24,866 nucleotides of DNA from a virus: IMG/VR virus record IMGVR_UViG_3300028571_000007, positions 1 through 24,866 of that record. One strand, written 5' to 3'. Positions 1 to 6,652 of the stretch are shown here, piece after piece (position 1 is the first letter of the stretch; each line of letters begins with the position of its first letter). The translations under genes were made by a program, and so were the position numbers. The notes below the pieces were generated by a model. That model was given only the letters and a program-made list of their open reading frames with translations. It was not told the origin of the DNA and made no database searches.

Positions 1-127
1 AAAGAATGTAAGACTGAAGCTGCTAATAAGCTTAGAAGAGTAGAGTCTAAAACACCTGAACAAATAGAATCTCTTAGGGCTAAGAAGCGAGAATATAAAT
101 ACAAAAATATTGAAAAAGTAATAGAGA
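1..127. repeat. Terminal direct repeat, left copy (circular join)
   Basis: Bases 1-127 are identical to 24740-24866. The repeat lies inside an endonuclease gene whose frame continues without a break from 24866 into base 128. A perfect repeat of exactly 127 bases at contig ends is what a de Bruijn assembler leaves on a closed circle when its largest k-mer is 127, so I read it as an assembly overlap and not a packaged phage terminus. Confidence 0.95.
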
Positions 128-444
128 ACAAAAGAAATTGGAAGAAAAATAACAGAGATAAAGTACAGAATAGTATGTACAGAGAAAAAGGTTACTTACT
201 AAACGGTGTACAGTTTACGTATAATGATTATTTAAATTTACTATCTATCCAGAATAATAAATGTGTTGGATGTAACGTGGACTTTAGTATGTTAAACCCA
301 AAGCACATTCATGTAGACCATAATCACCTTACTGGAAACGTTAGGGGAATTCTTTGTAGTTGTTGTAACCTTGCTTTAGGTAACGCTAGAGATAATGTAC
401 AAACTCTTTTATCTTTAGTTAAATATCTGGAAGCCAACAAATAA
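1..444 (+). CDS. Endonuclease VII-like HNH endonuclease, 3' part (continues from 24662 across the circular join)
   Basis: Joined with 24662-24866 this gives a 173-residue protein. This part holds the linker and the catalytic domain. In full-length numbering there is a zinc pair C114/C117, the catalytic D132-H133 in VDHNHLTGNVRGILC, and a second pair C145/C148 followed by N149. That is the Cys4-plus-DH...N arrangement of the recombination endonuclease VII (T4 gp49) HNH family. The family includes Holliday-junction resolvases and many free-standing, homing-like phage nucleases, and I cannot tell which this is. It is a close paralogue of the minus-strand gene at 17515-18027, with the same spacing of all these residues. 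It ends 15 bases before the tail tube gene. Taken alone, the first ATG in this stretch is 175, but the frame is open upstream through the join, so 175 is not the true start. Confidence 0.9.
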   Translation, partial: KECKTEAANKLRRVESKTPEQIESLRAKKREYKYKNIEKVIENKRNWKKNNRDKVQNSMYREKGYLLNGVQFTYNDYLNLLSIQNNKCVGCNVDFSMLNPKHIHVDHNHLTGNVRGILCSCCNLALGNARDNVQTLLSLVKYLEANK

Positions 445-446
445 CT

Positions 447-459
447 CCTCTAGTGTAAT
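447..459 (+). promoter_or_regulatory. CCTCTA-N7 start motif before the tail tube gene
   Basis: CCTCTA at 447-452 is followed by exactly 7 bases and the ATG at 460. It fills most of the 15-base gap after the HNH stop codon. No Shine-Dalgarno sequence is present. It is one of seven exact copies; role unknown (leaderless promoter element or translation signal). Confidence 0.6.
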
Positions 460-1266
460 ATGGCTACTTTTTTCTCAGGTTCAATTAGTGCTTTCACAGT
501 AGGTGGTTCTTCGTTCCTTTGTGAGGCTAGAAATGTTTCTTACACATCTGATGCTGAAATTGTTGATGGCAGTTGCTTAACTAACCTCTCTGAGTCGCCT
601 CAAGAGGTTAAAAGAAGCGCATCATTACAGTTCTCTAACTTAACTACGATTTCTAATGCCCTTAGAGTTTCACACCTTGATTTAACAGGTTTGACGCTAG
701 ATGGGGATTCTTTCCCTGGACAGATTAGGGAAGTTTCTATTACTCAAAACTATGCCTCTGAACCTACAGCTGGTATTGGTGCCTCATGGGTTGCCCCACA
801 AGTAGTTAAACGAGGAATTGAAATTTCTATCCAAGCTGATGCTGTAACTGATGGCTTTGCACAGGCTGCTATGGTAGATTTCCATTCTGGTACCTACGCT
901 AACAGAAATGTTACTTTCTCAATGGTTGTAAATGGCTTAACTATTACCATCCCTTGTAGAATTACTGGTGTAGAATACTCAGTTGCTGAAGCTTCCCTTC
1001 AGTCAATGACACTTAGCCTTCAGGGATTAGCACCAGATTCTGGTACTTACATTACTTCACCTACCACTTCTACAACTTTGCTGGGTAAAGCATTTAATGC
1101 CTTTACGACTCCAGTTTCAGTGGTATTTACTCCTTCGGTTGATAACTTCTCAATATCTGGTGACTTTATCTTCTCTTCTGCTGCTATCAGAGTAGCTGAT
1201 AATGAATTAGTTACAGAAGATTATACACTAAGTTCAACTGGTACAATAACAGTTACAGCCAACTAA
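460..1266 (+). CDS. Probable major tail (tube) protein
   Basis: This 268-residue protein is rich in Ser, Thr, Val and Ala and reads as mostly beta-strand, with no signal peptide or membrane segment. The assignment rests mainly on position: it precedes a tail assembly chaperone with a -1 frameshift, the place of the tube protein in siphovirus tail operons. The last 80 or so residues (from about 190, after a Ser/Thr-rich linker) look like a separate immunoglobulin-like beta domain, a common decoration on tube proteins. The ATG at 460 follows CCTCTA by 7 bases and has no Shine-Dalgarno sequence. I do not recognise a specific family motif, so another tail or head structural protein remains possible. 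Tube proteins stack as hexameric rings forming the DNA channel. Confidence 0.65.
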   Translation: MATFFSGSISAFTVGGSSFLCEARNVSYTSDAEIVDGSCLTNLSESPQEVKRSASLQFSNLTTISNALRVSHLDLTGLTLDGDSFPGQIREVSITQNYASEPTAGIGASWVAPQVVKRGIEISIQADAVTDGFAQAAMVDFHSGTYANRNVTFSMVVNGLTITIPCRITGVEYSVAEASLQSMTLSLQGLAPDSGTYITSPTTSTTLLGKAFNAFTTPVSVVFTPSVDNFSISGDFIFSSAAIRVADNELVTEDYTLSSTGTITVTAN

Positions 1267-1295
1267 AATAGAAATAACCCTTATCCAGAAATAAT

Positions 1296-1580
1296 ATGAA
1301 AGAAGAAATAAATAAAGCAATAGAAGAAGTTCTTGTAGAGGTAGAAGAAGGCGACCCAAAGGTTGGGGAAACAGTAGTAGTTACTTATCAAGTAAACCCT
1401 GATTTTGTACCAAAACAGCCCAACCCAAAAACTCCTTGCAAGTGTGGATGCCAAGAATGTGTAGACTCAACCCCCTCTGGTGGTTTTGTACCAGAAGATG
1501 GATTCCAAGGCATTCATCCTAGACTAGAAAAGACATTACGACCTAAGAATAAGAAGCTAACAGAGGCAGATACAAAATGA
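1296..1580 (+). CDS. Small Cys-rich protein of the tail operon, unknown function
   Basis: The 94-residue protein is not recognised. Its first 20 residues are a charged, Glu-rich helix. The middle holds a cysteine cluster CKCGCQEC (about residues 48-55) in a Pro-rich setting, suggesting metal binding or disulphides. The C-terminal 20 residues are basic. It lies 29 bases after the presumed tube protein, and its TGA overlaps the ATG of the next gene (ATGA), so it is translationally coupled to the tail chaperone. The bases before its ATG contain TATCCAGAAA, also seen before TerL (3583), and no Shine-Dalgarno sequence. A minor tail or tail-assembly role is inferred only from position. Confidence 0.75.
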   Translation: MKEEINKAIEEVLVEVEEGDPKVGETVVVTYQVNPDFVPKQPNPKTPCKCGCQECVDSTPSGGFVPEDGFQGIHPRLEKTLRPKNKKLTEADTK

Positions 1581-1987
1581 GTATAGTACAAAGAATTCTA
1601 TCCAAGAATAAAATAAAATCAGAGATTGAAGTAGTTATTGGAGACGAGAAACTTATTTTTCGTTACTTTAAATCTAATGGTGAACTGCTAGAAGCAACTC
1701 AAAAAGCATCTGAATTTGGAGAAATGGTTATAAAGCGGCCTTCAGGTCCATTTAAAGCCCTTGGAATTACCTACAAACAGGATGCAATTACTGCATATTT
1801 AATTCATTATTTATCAGTAGAACCAAAGATTTCTGAACTAGAAGCACTTCAGATTACACAGAATCCTGATGTTTGTGCTGAAATCTTCAACGCTATTGAG
1901 GCTAATAGAATTGAAATAGAAAATACCAAAGCAGAAGAGGTAATTGAAGAAAAAAAAGACAGCAAGAAGATTCCTACTACAGATTAA
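1577..1987 (+). CDS. Tail assembly chaperone, short (G-like) product
   Basis: The 136-residue zero-frame protein is acidic and helical towards its C-terminus. It sits directly after the presumed tube gene group, the usual place of the gpG-type chaperone. An A-AAA-AAA slippery heptamer (1951-1957) lies 10 codons before its stop, and the -1 frame continues as a good coding frame for 54 more codons. This matches the G/GT arrangement of lambda-like tail operons, where the short form is abundant and the rare fusion contacts the tape measure. The start overlaps the previous stop by 4 bases. Sequence similarity to known chaperones is not obvious, so the call depends on position and the frameshift. 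Confidence 0.75.
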   Translation: MSIVQRILSKNKIKSEIEVVIGDEKLIFRYFKSNGELLEATQKASEFGEMVIKRPSGPFKALGITYKQDAITAYLIHYLSVEPKISELEALQITQNPDVCAEIFNAIEANRIEIENTKAEEVIEEKKDSKKIPTTD

Positions 1988-2121
1988 AAGTAACTGTATG
2001 TAGAACCTGTTTCTCAAAACTACCTGATGAACTTAACGAAGAAGAAGAAAGAAGACTACCAACATTTCTAGCCAATTATATTCTAGAACTAGAAGATAAA
2101 GCTAAAAGCCTTACACTATAA
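1577..2121 (+). CDS. Tail assembly chaperone, -1 frameshift fusion (GT-like) product
   Basis: After reading GAA-AAA-AAA to base 1957, a slip of one base back makes the next codon 1957-1959 (AGA). The -1 frame is then open to TAA at 2119-2121, giving 127 + 54 = 181 residues. The added tail begins RQQEDSYYRLKV and contains a CRTC pair and an acidic stretch (LNEEEERR) before a hydrophobic-charged helix. It reads as a coherent protein, and no independent start in that frame explains it. In known phages the fusion binds the tape measure during tail assembly. Here the tape measure gene is not next door, because the terminase cassette intervenes. The slippery site is certain from sequence; its use is inferred. 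Confidence 0.75.
1951..1957 (+). promoter_or_regulatory. -1 ribosomal frameshift slippery heptamer (A-AAA-AAA)
   Basis: In the zero frame the bases read ..GAA AAA AAA GAC.., so both decoding tRNAs can re-pair one base back. It is placed before the zero-frame stop so that slippage yields the 181-residue fusion. I see no strong hairpin just downstream. Confidence 0.75.
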
Positions 2122-2141
2122 GTGATAAAGCTAAAAGCCTT
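2095..2141 (+). repeat. 18-base direct repeat at the end of the chaperone frame
   Basis: GATAAAGCTAAAAGCCTT occurs at 2095-2112, inside the -1 frame, and again at 2124-2141, just after its stop at 2121. It looks like a small local duplication that the TAA separates from the coding region. Confidence 0.85.
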
Positions 2142-2156
2142 GGAATGTGAGACACA

Positions 2157-2190
2157 AAATAGCCCTTAGGACAAATCCTAAGGGCTATTT
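2157..2190. terminator. Bidirectional terminator between tail and terminase operons
   Basis: A perfect 15-bp stem (2157-2171 with 2176-2190, core AGCCCTTAGGA/TCCTAAGGGCT) with loop CAAA separates two convergent units: the chaperone gene (+) and TerL (-). Both strands end in short T-rich runs (CTATTT, TTTTGTG). The core matches the terminator at 15201-15234. Confidence 0.85.
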
Positions 2191-2194
2191 CTAT

Positions 2195-3583
2195 TTAGAA
2201 TGAGGCAACAAAAAGTCTCTTGTTAGTTACTAATTCGTTGAAGGCCAAAGCTGAGGCATCAACCATATCGTCATGTCGGTGTCTATTATTAGTAGTGAAA
2301 TTATTATGTTCCCTAATAAAATCCCCATTCCATTCAGAATTAAGAATATATAGAGAAGTATTAAATCTTTCAGCATAAGCTAAGGCTTTATTAGCTTTAG
2401 AACCTGATTGGCCTACAGTTTTAGCGTTATATTTATTAGCATAAGTATTAGCCACCTGAATTCCAGCTGCACCAGGGTCTTGTGGTACCACCATAGTATA
2501 ATTTTTATATATTACTTTATCATTACTGAATACAGAGTCAACCATTTCTGTTACTTTATCAGGACCCCATTGACCTCGAATACAGTCAATAACATAAATA
2601 TTCCCTTGCTTACACATACCGACTAACACACCAGCAGTATAATCACCAGCACCTTGAGTAGCTGCAAAATCCCAACCACGAACTGTCCTAACCATTTCAG
2701 GTAATGAATCAATAATAGTTAAGTTTGCACTATTGAAGAATGAACCATTTTGTAATGGGAATTCATGTTGGCATTCTTCTAGGAAACTATTAATTCCCCT
2801 TTCATATACAAATCTTTGGCATACATCTAAAGGCTGCCCTTCCCAAGTGGCTATACCACCTATTCTTTTCTCTTCTGGACTGTATTCTAAATTCTCAATA
2901 GCTTTTTCTATGAAGACTTTACGATTAAACATATAATCAGCATTACCAATTAACTCACTGGCTATGCCACTAGGGTTAATTAGGTTCTGAATGAATAAAA
3001 TAGAAGTATCATTGCCACCCATAGGTAAAATCTTCTTAACTATGTTATCTCTTTTCTTCTCAACTGTATATTCTGTATCGTCATGGCTATCAATATCGTC
3101 AAATACAATTAAATCAGGCCTTGTCGTATCTACTTTTACACCACGAAATTCTTTATCAAGCCCAATTGCCATAATAGTAAAACCAGTATTAGTACGAAGA
3201 ATACTTTTATTCCAGCCTTTCTGGTTACCAAATTCACCTTTTAATGGTTCCATTCCTAGTGTTTCTAGTAATGAAGCAATAGAAGCTAAATGACTCATAG
3301 CCTGAGCTTGTGTATTTGACACATAAAGTACAAATTTCTTCTTGTTTTCCTTAGCTAACCAGCAAATACCTAACTGTGCCGATGTAGATTTCCCACTGCC
3401 TCTAGGAAGAATTTCTACAGCTACATAATCAGGATTCTCAAACCAATTATATAGCCTTTTATGTCTTTCACCTAAAGGTGCAGTAAGAATATACTTAAAG
3501 TTTGTATCTAAGAAATCAAAAATACCTAAAGATTCATTAGCTGAATCTTTAGGTTGTTCTACAGCCCATAAATTACTTAACAT
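2195..3583 (-). CDS. terL: Terminase large subunit (TerL)
   Basis: This 462-residue protein is the packaging motor ATPase and nuclease that drives DNA into the prohead through the portal. The ATPase domain has a Walker A-like loop LPRGSGKST (residues 59-67) and a Walker B DLIVFDDID (157-165). The RNase H-like nuclease domain carries its expected acidic residues in RGWDFA (D305), VVPQDPGAAG (D369) and HDDMVDASA (D438/D439, D442). Length is normal for the family. It follows TerS by one base on the minus strand. Unusually, the whole cassette is inverted relative to the head and tail genes and lies between the tail chaperone and the tape measure. No Shine-Dalgarno sequence is visible; TATCCAGAAAA lies before the ATG, as before the gene at 1296. 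Confidence 0.95.
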   Translation of the reverse strand: MLSNLWAVEQPKDSANESLGIFDFLDTNFKYILTAPLGERHKRLYNWFENPDYVAVEILPRGSGKSTSAQLGICWLAKENKKKFVLYVSNTQAQAMSHLASIASLLETLGMEPLKGEFGNQKGWNKSILRTNTGFTIMAIGLDKEFRGVKVDTTRPDLIVFDDIDSHDDTEYTVEKKRDNIVKKILPMGGNDTSILFIQNLINPSGIASELIGNADYMFNRKVFIEKAIENLEYSPEEKRIGGIATWEGQPLDVCQRFVYERGINSFLEECQHEFPLQNGSFFNSANLTIIDSLPEMVRTVRGWDFAATQGAGDYTAGVLVGMCKQGNIYVIDCIRGQWGPDKVTEMVDSVFSNDKVIYKNYTMVVPQDPGAAGIQVANTYANKYNAKTVGQSGSKANKALAYAERFNTSLYILNSEWNGDFIREHNNFTTNNRHRHDDMVDASALAFNELVTNKRLFVASF

Positions 3584-3584
3584 A

Positions 3585-3938
3585 TTATTCTTTTCTGGAT
3601 AACCTTTCTAATACAGAATATAAATATTCACTGATTTCTAAGGCTTTCATAGGTTCAGTTTCTACCAAATCCTTAGCTTTCTCAGAGAGTTTTTCAGTTG
3701 TATCTAAAGTATTTAGAAGAATTCTATCAATCTGCATTCTAATTAATTCAGCTTTCCGTTCAGGAACCATAATTTCAATACAGTTTACAGGATATTTATT
3801 TACCCAGCTACAAACTGTATTATAATTAATATTATACTTCTCAGCAGCTTCTTTATTAGTTACCTTATTGAAGTATATATCATGTAATACTTCTGCAATT
3901 TCTACCATACTATAATTTCTACTTTTAGTTAATTCCAC
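3585..3938 (-). CDS. terS: Probable terminase small subunit (TerS)
   Basis: The 117-residue protein has a helix-turn-helix at about residues 28-49 (NKEAAEKYNINYNTVCSWVN) followed by a long helical region suited to oligomerisation. This is the plan of small terminase subunits, which bind phage DNA at the packaging site and load TerL. It sits directly upstream of terL on the same strand, one base apart. The longest frame begins with GTG at 3938 and overlaps the preceding gene by 14 bases; an alternative ATG at 3908 (residue 11) would remove the overlap. Neither has a strong ribosome binding site. A regulator of the Hin/transposase helix-turn-helix type is the main alternative, but position favours TerS. 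Confidence 0.8.
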   Translation of the reverse strand: MELTKSRNYSMVEIAEVLHDIYFNKVTNKEAAEKYNINYNTVCSWVNKYPVNCIEIMVPERKAELIRMQIDRILLNTLDTTEKLSEKAKDLVETEPMKALEISEYLYSVLERLSRKE

Positions 3939-4110
3939 TTAAATACCCCACCATAAATGCACTGCCATATCTAGTCAATGCCAGTCTCCAATCAAATTTA
4001 GCCACTTTATTAAAGCTTTTGGCCTTAGAGAATGAATGTAAGTCTACTAATATAGCACCTACCATCACTGTTAAACCAGCTTTTACTTTTAATGTTTCTA
4101 ATATTTCCAT
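3925..4110 (-). CDS. Small holin-like or unknown protein
   Basis: The 61-residue protein has two short hydrophobic stretches (about residues 12-24, AGLTVMVGAILVD, and 48-60) with a basic middle. It could be a small holin or membrane-associated protein, but neither stretch is a strong transmembrane helix. It has a true Shine-Dalgarno AAGGAG 8 bases before its ATG, unlike most genes here. The ATG shares its A with the previous stop (TAATG), so it is coupled to the coiled-coil membrane protein upstream. A lysis role is an inference from size and neighbour. Confidence 0.6.
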   Translation of the reverse strand: MEILETLKVKAGLTVMVGAILVDLHSFSKAKSFNKVAKFDWRLALTRYGSAFMVGYLSGIN

Positions 4111-4343
4111 TATTTTAACTCCTTATTTTTAAGTAATAATTCAACCTTAGCATCAATAGCTGATAGCTTAGTTTTCATTTCTACTATATCTTCCTTAATT
4201 TTCTTATCGTCACTGGAACCAGAAGTAGCATCTCTTTCTAGATGGGAAACTTTACTTTCTAGCCTCCAACCCCAACCTATCACGATGAGAATATACATAA
4301 TAATACCCATTAAATTGCTTACAACCCAGTTTACCCAATCCAT
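4110..4343 (-). CDS. Membrane-anchored coiled-coil protein, holin or XhlA-like
   Basis: The 77-residue protein has one N-terminal membrane helix (about residues 11-26, LMGIIMYILIVIGWGW) followed by a charged coiled coil (27-73, with heptad-like VELLLK). XhlA-type lysis accessory proteins and some single-span holins share the helix-plus-coil plan, although XhlA usually has the helix at the C-terminus. It is first in the minus-strand unit that continues to a small hydrophobic protein, TerS and TerL. Its start is set by the CCTCTA-N7-ATG motif on the minus strand (4344-4356). No endolysin is found beside it, so the lysis call is tentative. Confidence 0.6.
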   Translation of the reverse strand: MDWVNWVVSNLMGIIMYILIVIGWGWRLESKVSHLERDATSGSSDDKKIKEDIVEMKTKLSAIDAKVELLLKNKELK

Positions 4344-4356
4344 AAAGTTTTAGAGG
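4344..4356 (-). promoter_or_regulatory. CCTCTA-N7 start motif of the terminase/holin unit
   Basis: On the minus strand CCTCTA (complement of 4351-4356) precedes the ATG at 4343 by exactly 7 bases. No Shine-Dalgarno sequence is present. Confidence 0.6.
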
Positions 4357-4419
4357 AGTCATTTAAGGGGTAATTGAAGGCAAATTAGTGCTAATAGTAG
4401 TAGCCAGACAATGGTGACT

Positions 4420-4488
4420 ATTGAACCTAGATAGTATAAAGGAGGATACTATTTAGATTCAAGGAGTACTATTATAGATATATTATTC
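4420..4488 (+). promoter_or_regulatory. Two-box promoter-like element, copy E1
   Basis: Box 1 ATTGAACCTA (4420-4429), 23 bases, then box 2 starting TTAGATTCAA and ending in an ACTATTATAGATATATT core (4453-4488). The same architecture with the same gap recurs at 12245-12313 (+) and 18783-18851 (-). Here it lies 118 bases before the tape measure gene, pointing towards it. The 23-base spacer differs between copies, which suggests contacts on the boxes only. The spacer contains ATAGTAT/ATACTAT (4431-4437/4446-4452) around an AAAGGAGG loop. Phage-type promoter or activator site, inferred. Confidence 0.65.
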
Positions 4489-4528
4489 CACCCCGCCCCT
4501 ACATATCTTTATATCTATACTTCCTTAT

Positions 4529-4595
4529 CTATAGAACCACTCTTGTGATTCATTCTAGTCCTTGACTAGCTAGTCCACAAGTTATTCTATCTACC
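4529..4595 (+). repeat. Leader inverted repeat, copy 1 (pairs with 18680-18746)
   Basis: Bases 4541-4595 are the exact reverse complement of 18680-18734 (55 of 55), and the match continues past one mismatch at 4540 to about 4529. It contains the 12-base palindrome GACTAGCTAGTC (4564-4575), a CTAGTC-CTT-GACTAG hairpin (4555-4569) and an outer pair CTTGTG/CACAAG (4542-4547/4576-4581). It lies downstream of element E1 and just before the tape measure gene, so it would form the structured 5' leader of that transcript. Confidence 0.9.
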
Positions 4596-4606
4596 TCTAT
4601 TAAAAT
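4594..4606 (+). promoter_or_regulatory. CCTCTA-N7 start motif of the tape measure gene
   Basis: CCTCTA at 4594-4599, seven bases, then ATG at 4607. It overlaps the end of the 55-base leader repeat by two bases. No Shine-Dalgarno sequence. Confidence 0.6.
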
Positions 4607-6652
4607 ATGACTGAGAACGTTATTGTAAACTACCAGCTTAATGATAAATTTACTGGCCCAGCAGCTAAGATACTAAATACTCAGCGAAAGTTAAATAATT
4701 CTACTTTGTCAGGTAATACTGGTAAGGAGAATAATAAATCATTAGGTGGTGCTTTAGGTTTACTTACAGCTTCTATATTTGGCCTATCGTCTTCCACCAA
4801 GAAAGCATCTAAAGCCCTTGATAAATTAGCTAAGAGTTCTTCTGGTACAGCTAGGAAATTTGGTGGCGTAATCAACAACCCAAAAGTGGGAGGCGTAATC
4901 AACAACCTAAAAGGGGGAGTTGTCAATAAAGGAGTTCAAGGATTTGGTAGCACTAAATTAACCAACCTTCTATTGGGCCTTAAGGAGGGGCAGTTTCCTG
5001 CTTCCCCCGGAAAGGATTTAGTTACTGCCCTAGAGAATCAGATAAAAGTAAATAATAAAAATATTACCAACCCTAATCTTATCAGTAATCCAGGAAAACT
5101 ATTAGTTGATAATATAGCACTAAAAAAAGCTATTGATAGAATCAATAAAATCAATAATCTAAAGACTAATCTAAAGAATTCATATAATACTTTTAGTAAA
5201 AATCTTGATAATACTAGCCCTAATTTTATTGGCCCACAACCAACTAAAGGGTTAGCCAGAATACAGCAAGGAAGAAATGCAGCCCAGAATTTCTTACCAA
5301 ACGCTTCTAAACACCTTTCAGGATTTGCATCAGCATTAGGCCCTGCAATCCAAGCTGTAGCTGTATTTGCTATTGCCCTTGGTGCTATTGCTACCCAAGT
5401 AATTCCATCATTGCTTCAAGCTGGTGCCAGACTTGAGTCATTAGAAAGAGGTGTAACCAATGCAGGTCCTGATGGTGAACGTAACCTTGGTAGGCTACGA
5501 GAACTTTCCAAGCTTCCTGGTATAAACTTTGAAGGTGCAGCTTCTGCTTCTGTGCAGCTACAGGCTGTAGGCTTTGATGCTATCCTTGCAGAGAGGGCCA
5601 TTAAAGGCTTCTCTAATGCGCTTCTACGTTCCGGTAGAAGTTCTTCTGAATTAGAAGGCATTGGAACTGCTTTATCTCAAATCGTAGGTAAAGGTACTGT
5701 CTCTGCTGAAGAAATCAACCAGATTGCTGAAAGACTTCCTTCAATTAGAAGAACTATTCAAGAAACTTTTGGTACTGTATCTGGTGAAGAAATTACCAAG
5801 AAAGTTGGAGTTAGTGGTTTCATTACTGGTATCATTGATACCTTAGAAAAGCAGACTAAATCAATTCCAGCTGGATTAGGTGACATTTTATCACAATTAA
5901 ATGACTCATTTAACCAGGTTACTGGAAAAATAGGAATTGGATTAGGTAAAGTACTAATACCAATCTTAGATAATGTCTCAACTGCAGTTGATAAACTGTC
6001 TTCTTCTGGTTTCTTTGAAAGACTTGGTGCCCTATCAATTACCAATTTCCTTCCTGCACCTTCTGAGATTAATGGTATTATTGCTAATATTATCGCTGGC
6101 GTAGAACAGATTCCTTCTGCCCTTTCAACTATCAGTTCAATTGCTGCAGAAATAAGTTCTATATTTAAGTCAATTGCTAAGACTATCCTTGCAATAGAAA
6201 ATTCACCAATAGGTAAAGCAGTTAATTTCGTTTCTGATAAAGTTGGTGGCTTAATTCCTGGTTACTCACAAACCAAAGCTGGTGTAAAATCAGTTCTAGA
6301 AAATATTGCTGGTTCTAATTCACCTGATTTTGAATCAAGAAGAAAATCTATCTTAGAAACACTAAATAAAGCTGCTGCACCTTTAGAAGATTTAGGTAAA
6401 GGTAAACTAGATGTCCTTCCTAATGAGATTACTAAGGTAGCTAATAATACCAGCGAGCTTGTAGAGTTACAGAAGAAAGCTATTGATTTAAATAGACAGA
6501 TTCTTGGTGGTGGGCAACTAGCCTCAGAAGCAGTTTCACCAATGAACCTCAGTTCTAGGTACCCTTCAACTAGAACTATGGGTGACCAAATCACCAGAGT
6601 AATTTACACTGGTATGGCAGCTTACAATACAGGCTACAGAGGTAGAAAATAA
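4607..6652 (+). CDS. Tail tape measure protein
   Basis: The 681-residue protein sets tail length and is released during DNA injection. Residues about 273-390 match the conserved tape measure N-terminal domain: ARLESLERGV, a repeated GI/LGTALSQIVGKGTVSAEEINQ stretch and AERLPSIRR. A hydrophobic segment (about 247-268, AIQAVAVFAIALGAIATQV) is the usual membrane-active part. The N-terminal 240 residues are Lys/Asn-rich and low in complexity, with a nine-residue tandem repeat near residue 87. Length is at the short end for siphoviruses, suggesting a short tail. It starts a transcription unit with element E1, a structured leader and CCTCTA-N7-ATG, and its stop overlaps the next start (TAATG). Confidence 0.92.
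   Translation: MTENVIVNYQLNDKFTGPAAKILNTQRKLNNSTLSGNTGKENNKSLGGALGLLTASIFGLSSSTKKASKALDKLAKSSSGTARKFGGVINNPKVGGVINNLKGGVVNKGVQGFGSTKLTNLLLGLKEGQFPASPGKDLVTALENQIKVNNKNITNPNLISNPGKLLVDNIALKKAIDRINKINNLKTNLKNSYNTFSKNLDNTSPNFIGPQPTKGLARIQQGRNAAQNFLPNASKHLSGFASALGPAIQAVAVFAIALGAIATQVIPSLLQAGARLESLERGVTNAGPDGERNLGRLRELSKLPGINFEGAASASVQLQAVGFDAILAERAIKGFSNALLRSGRSSSELEGIGTALSQIVGKGTVSAEEINQIAERLPSIRRTIQETFGTVSGEEITKKVGVSGFITGIIDTLEKQTKSIPAGLGDILSQLNDSFNQVTGKIGIGLGKVLIPILDNVSTAVDKLSSSGFFERLGALSITNFLPAPSEINGIIANIIAGVEQIPSALSTISSIAAEISSIFKSIAKTILAIENSPIGKAVNFVSDKVGGLIPGYSQTKAGVKSVLENIAGSNSPDFESRRKSILETLNKAAAPLEDLGKGKLDVLPNEITKVANNTSELVELQKKAIDLNRQILGGGQLASEAVSPMNLSSRYPSTRTMGDQITRVIYTGMAAYNTGYRGRK
4865..4918 (+). 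repeat. 27-base tandem repeat in the tape measure gene
   Basis: Two adjacent 27-base units (4865-4891, 4892-4918) differ at two bases and encode GVINNPKVG-GVINNLKGG; a decayed third unit (VVNKG) follows. In-frame repeats like this change tape length and can shift tail length. Confidence 0.85.

Noticed and set aside
2408-3293. Plus-strand frames inside terL
   Set aside because: They overlap the complete TerL motifs on the minus strand and have low-complexity translations.
4681-6594. Minus-strand frames of 80-110 codons inside the tape measure gene
   Set aside because: They are shadows of the real plus-strand gene: odd composition, no start signals, no similarity.
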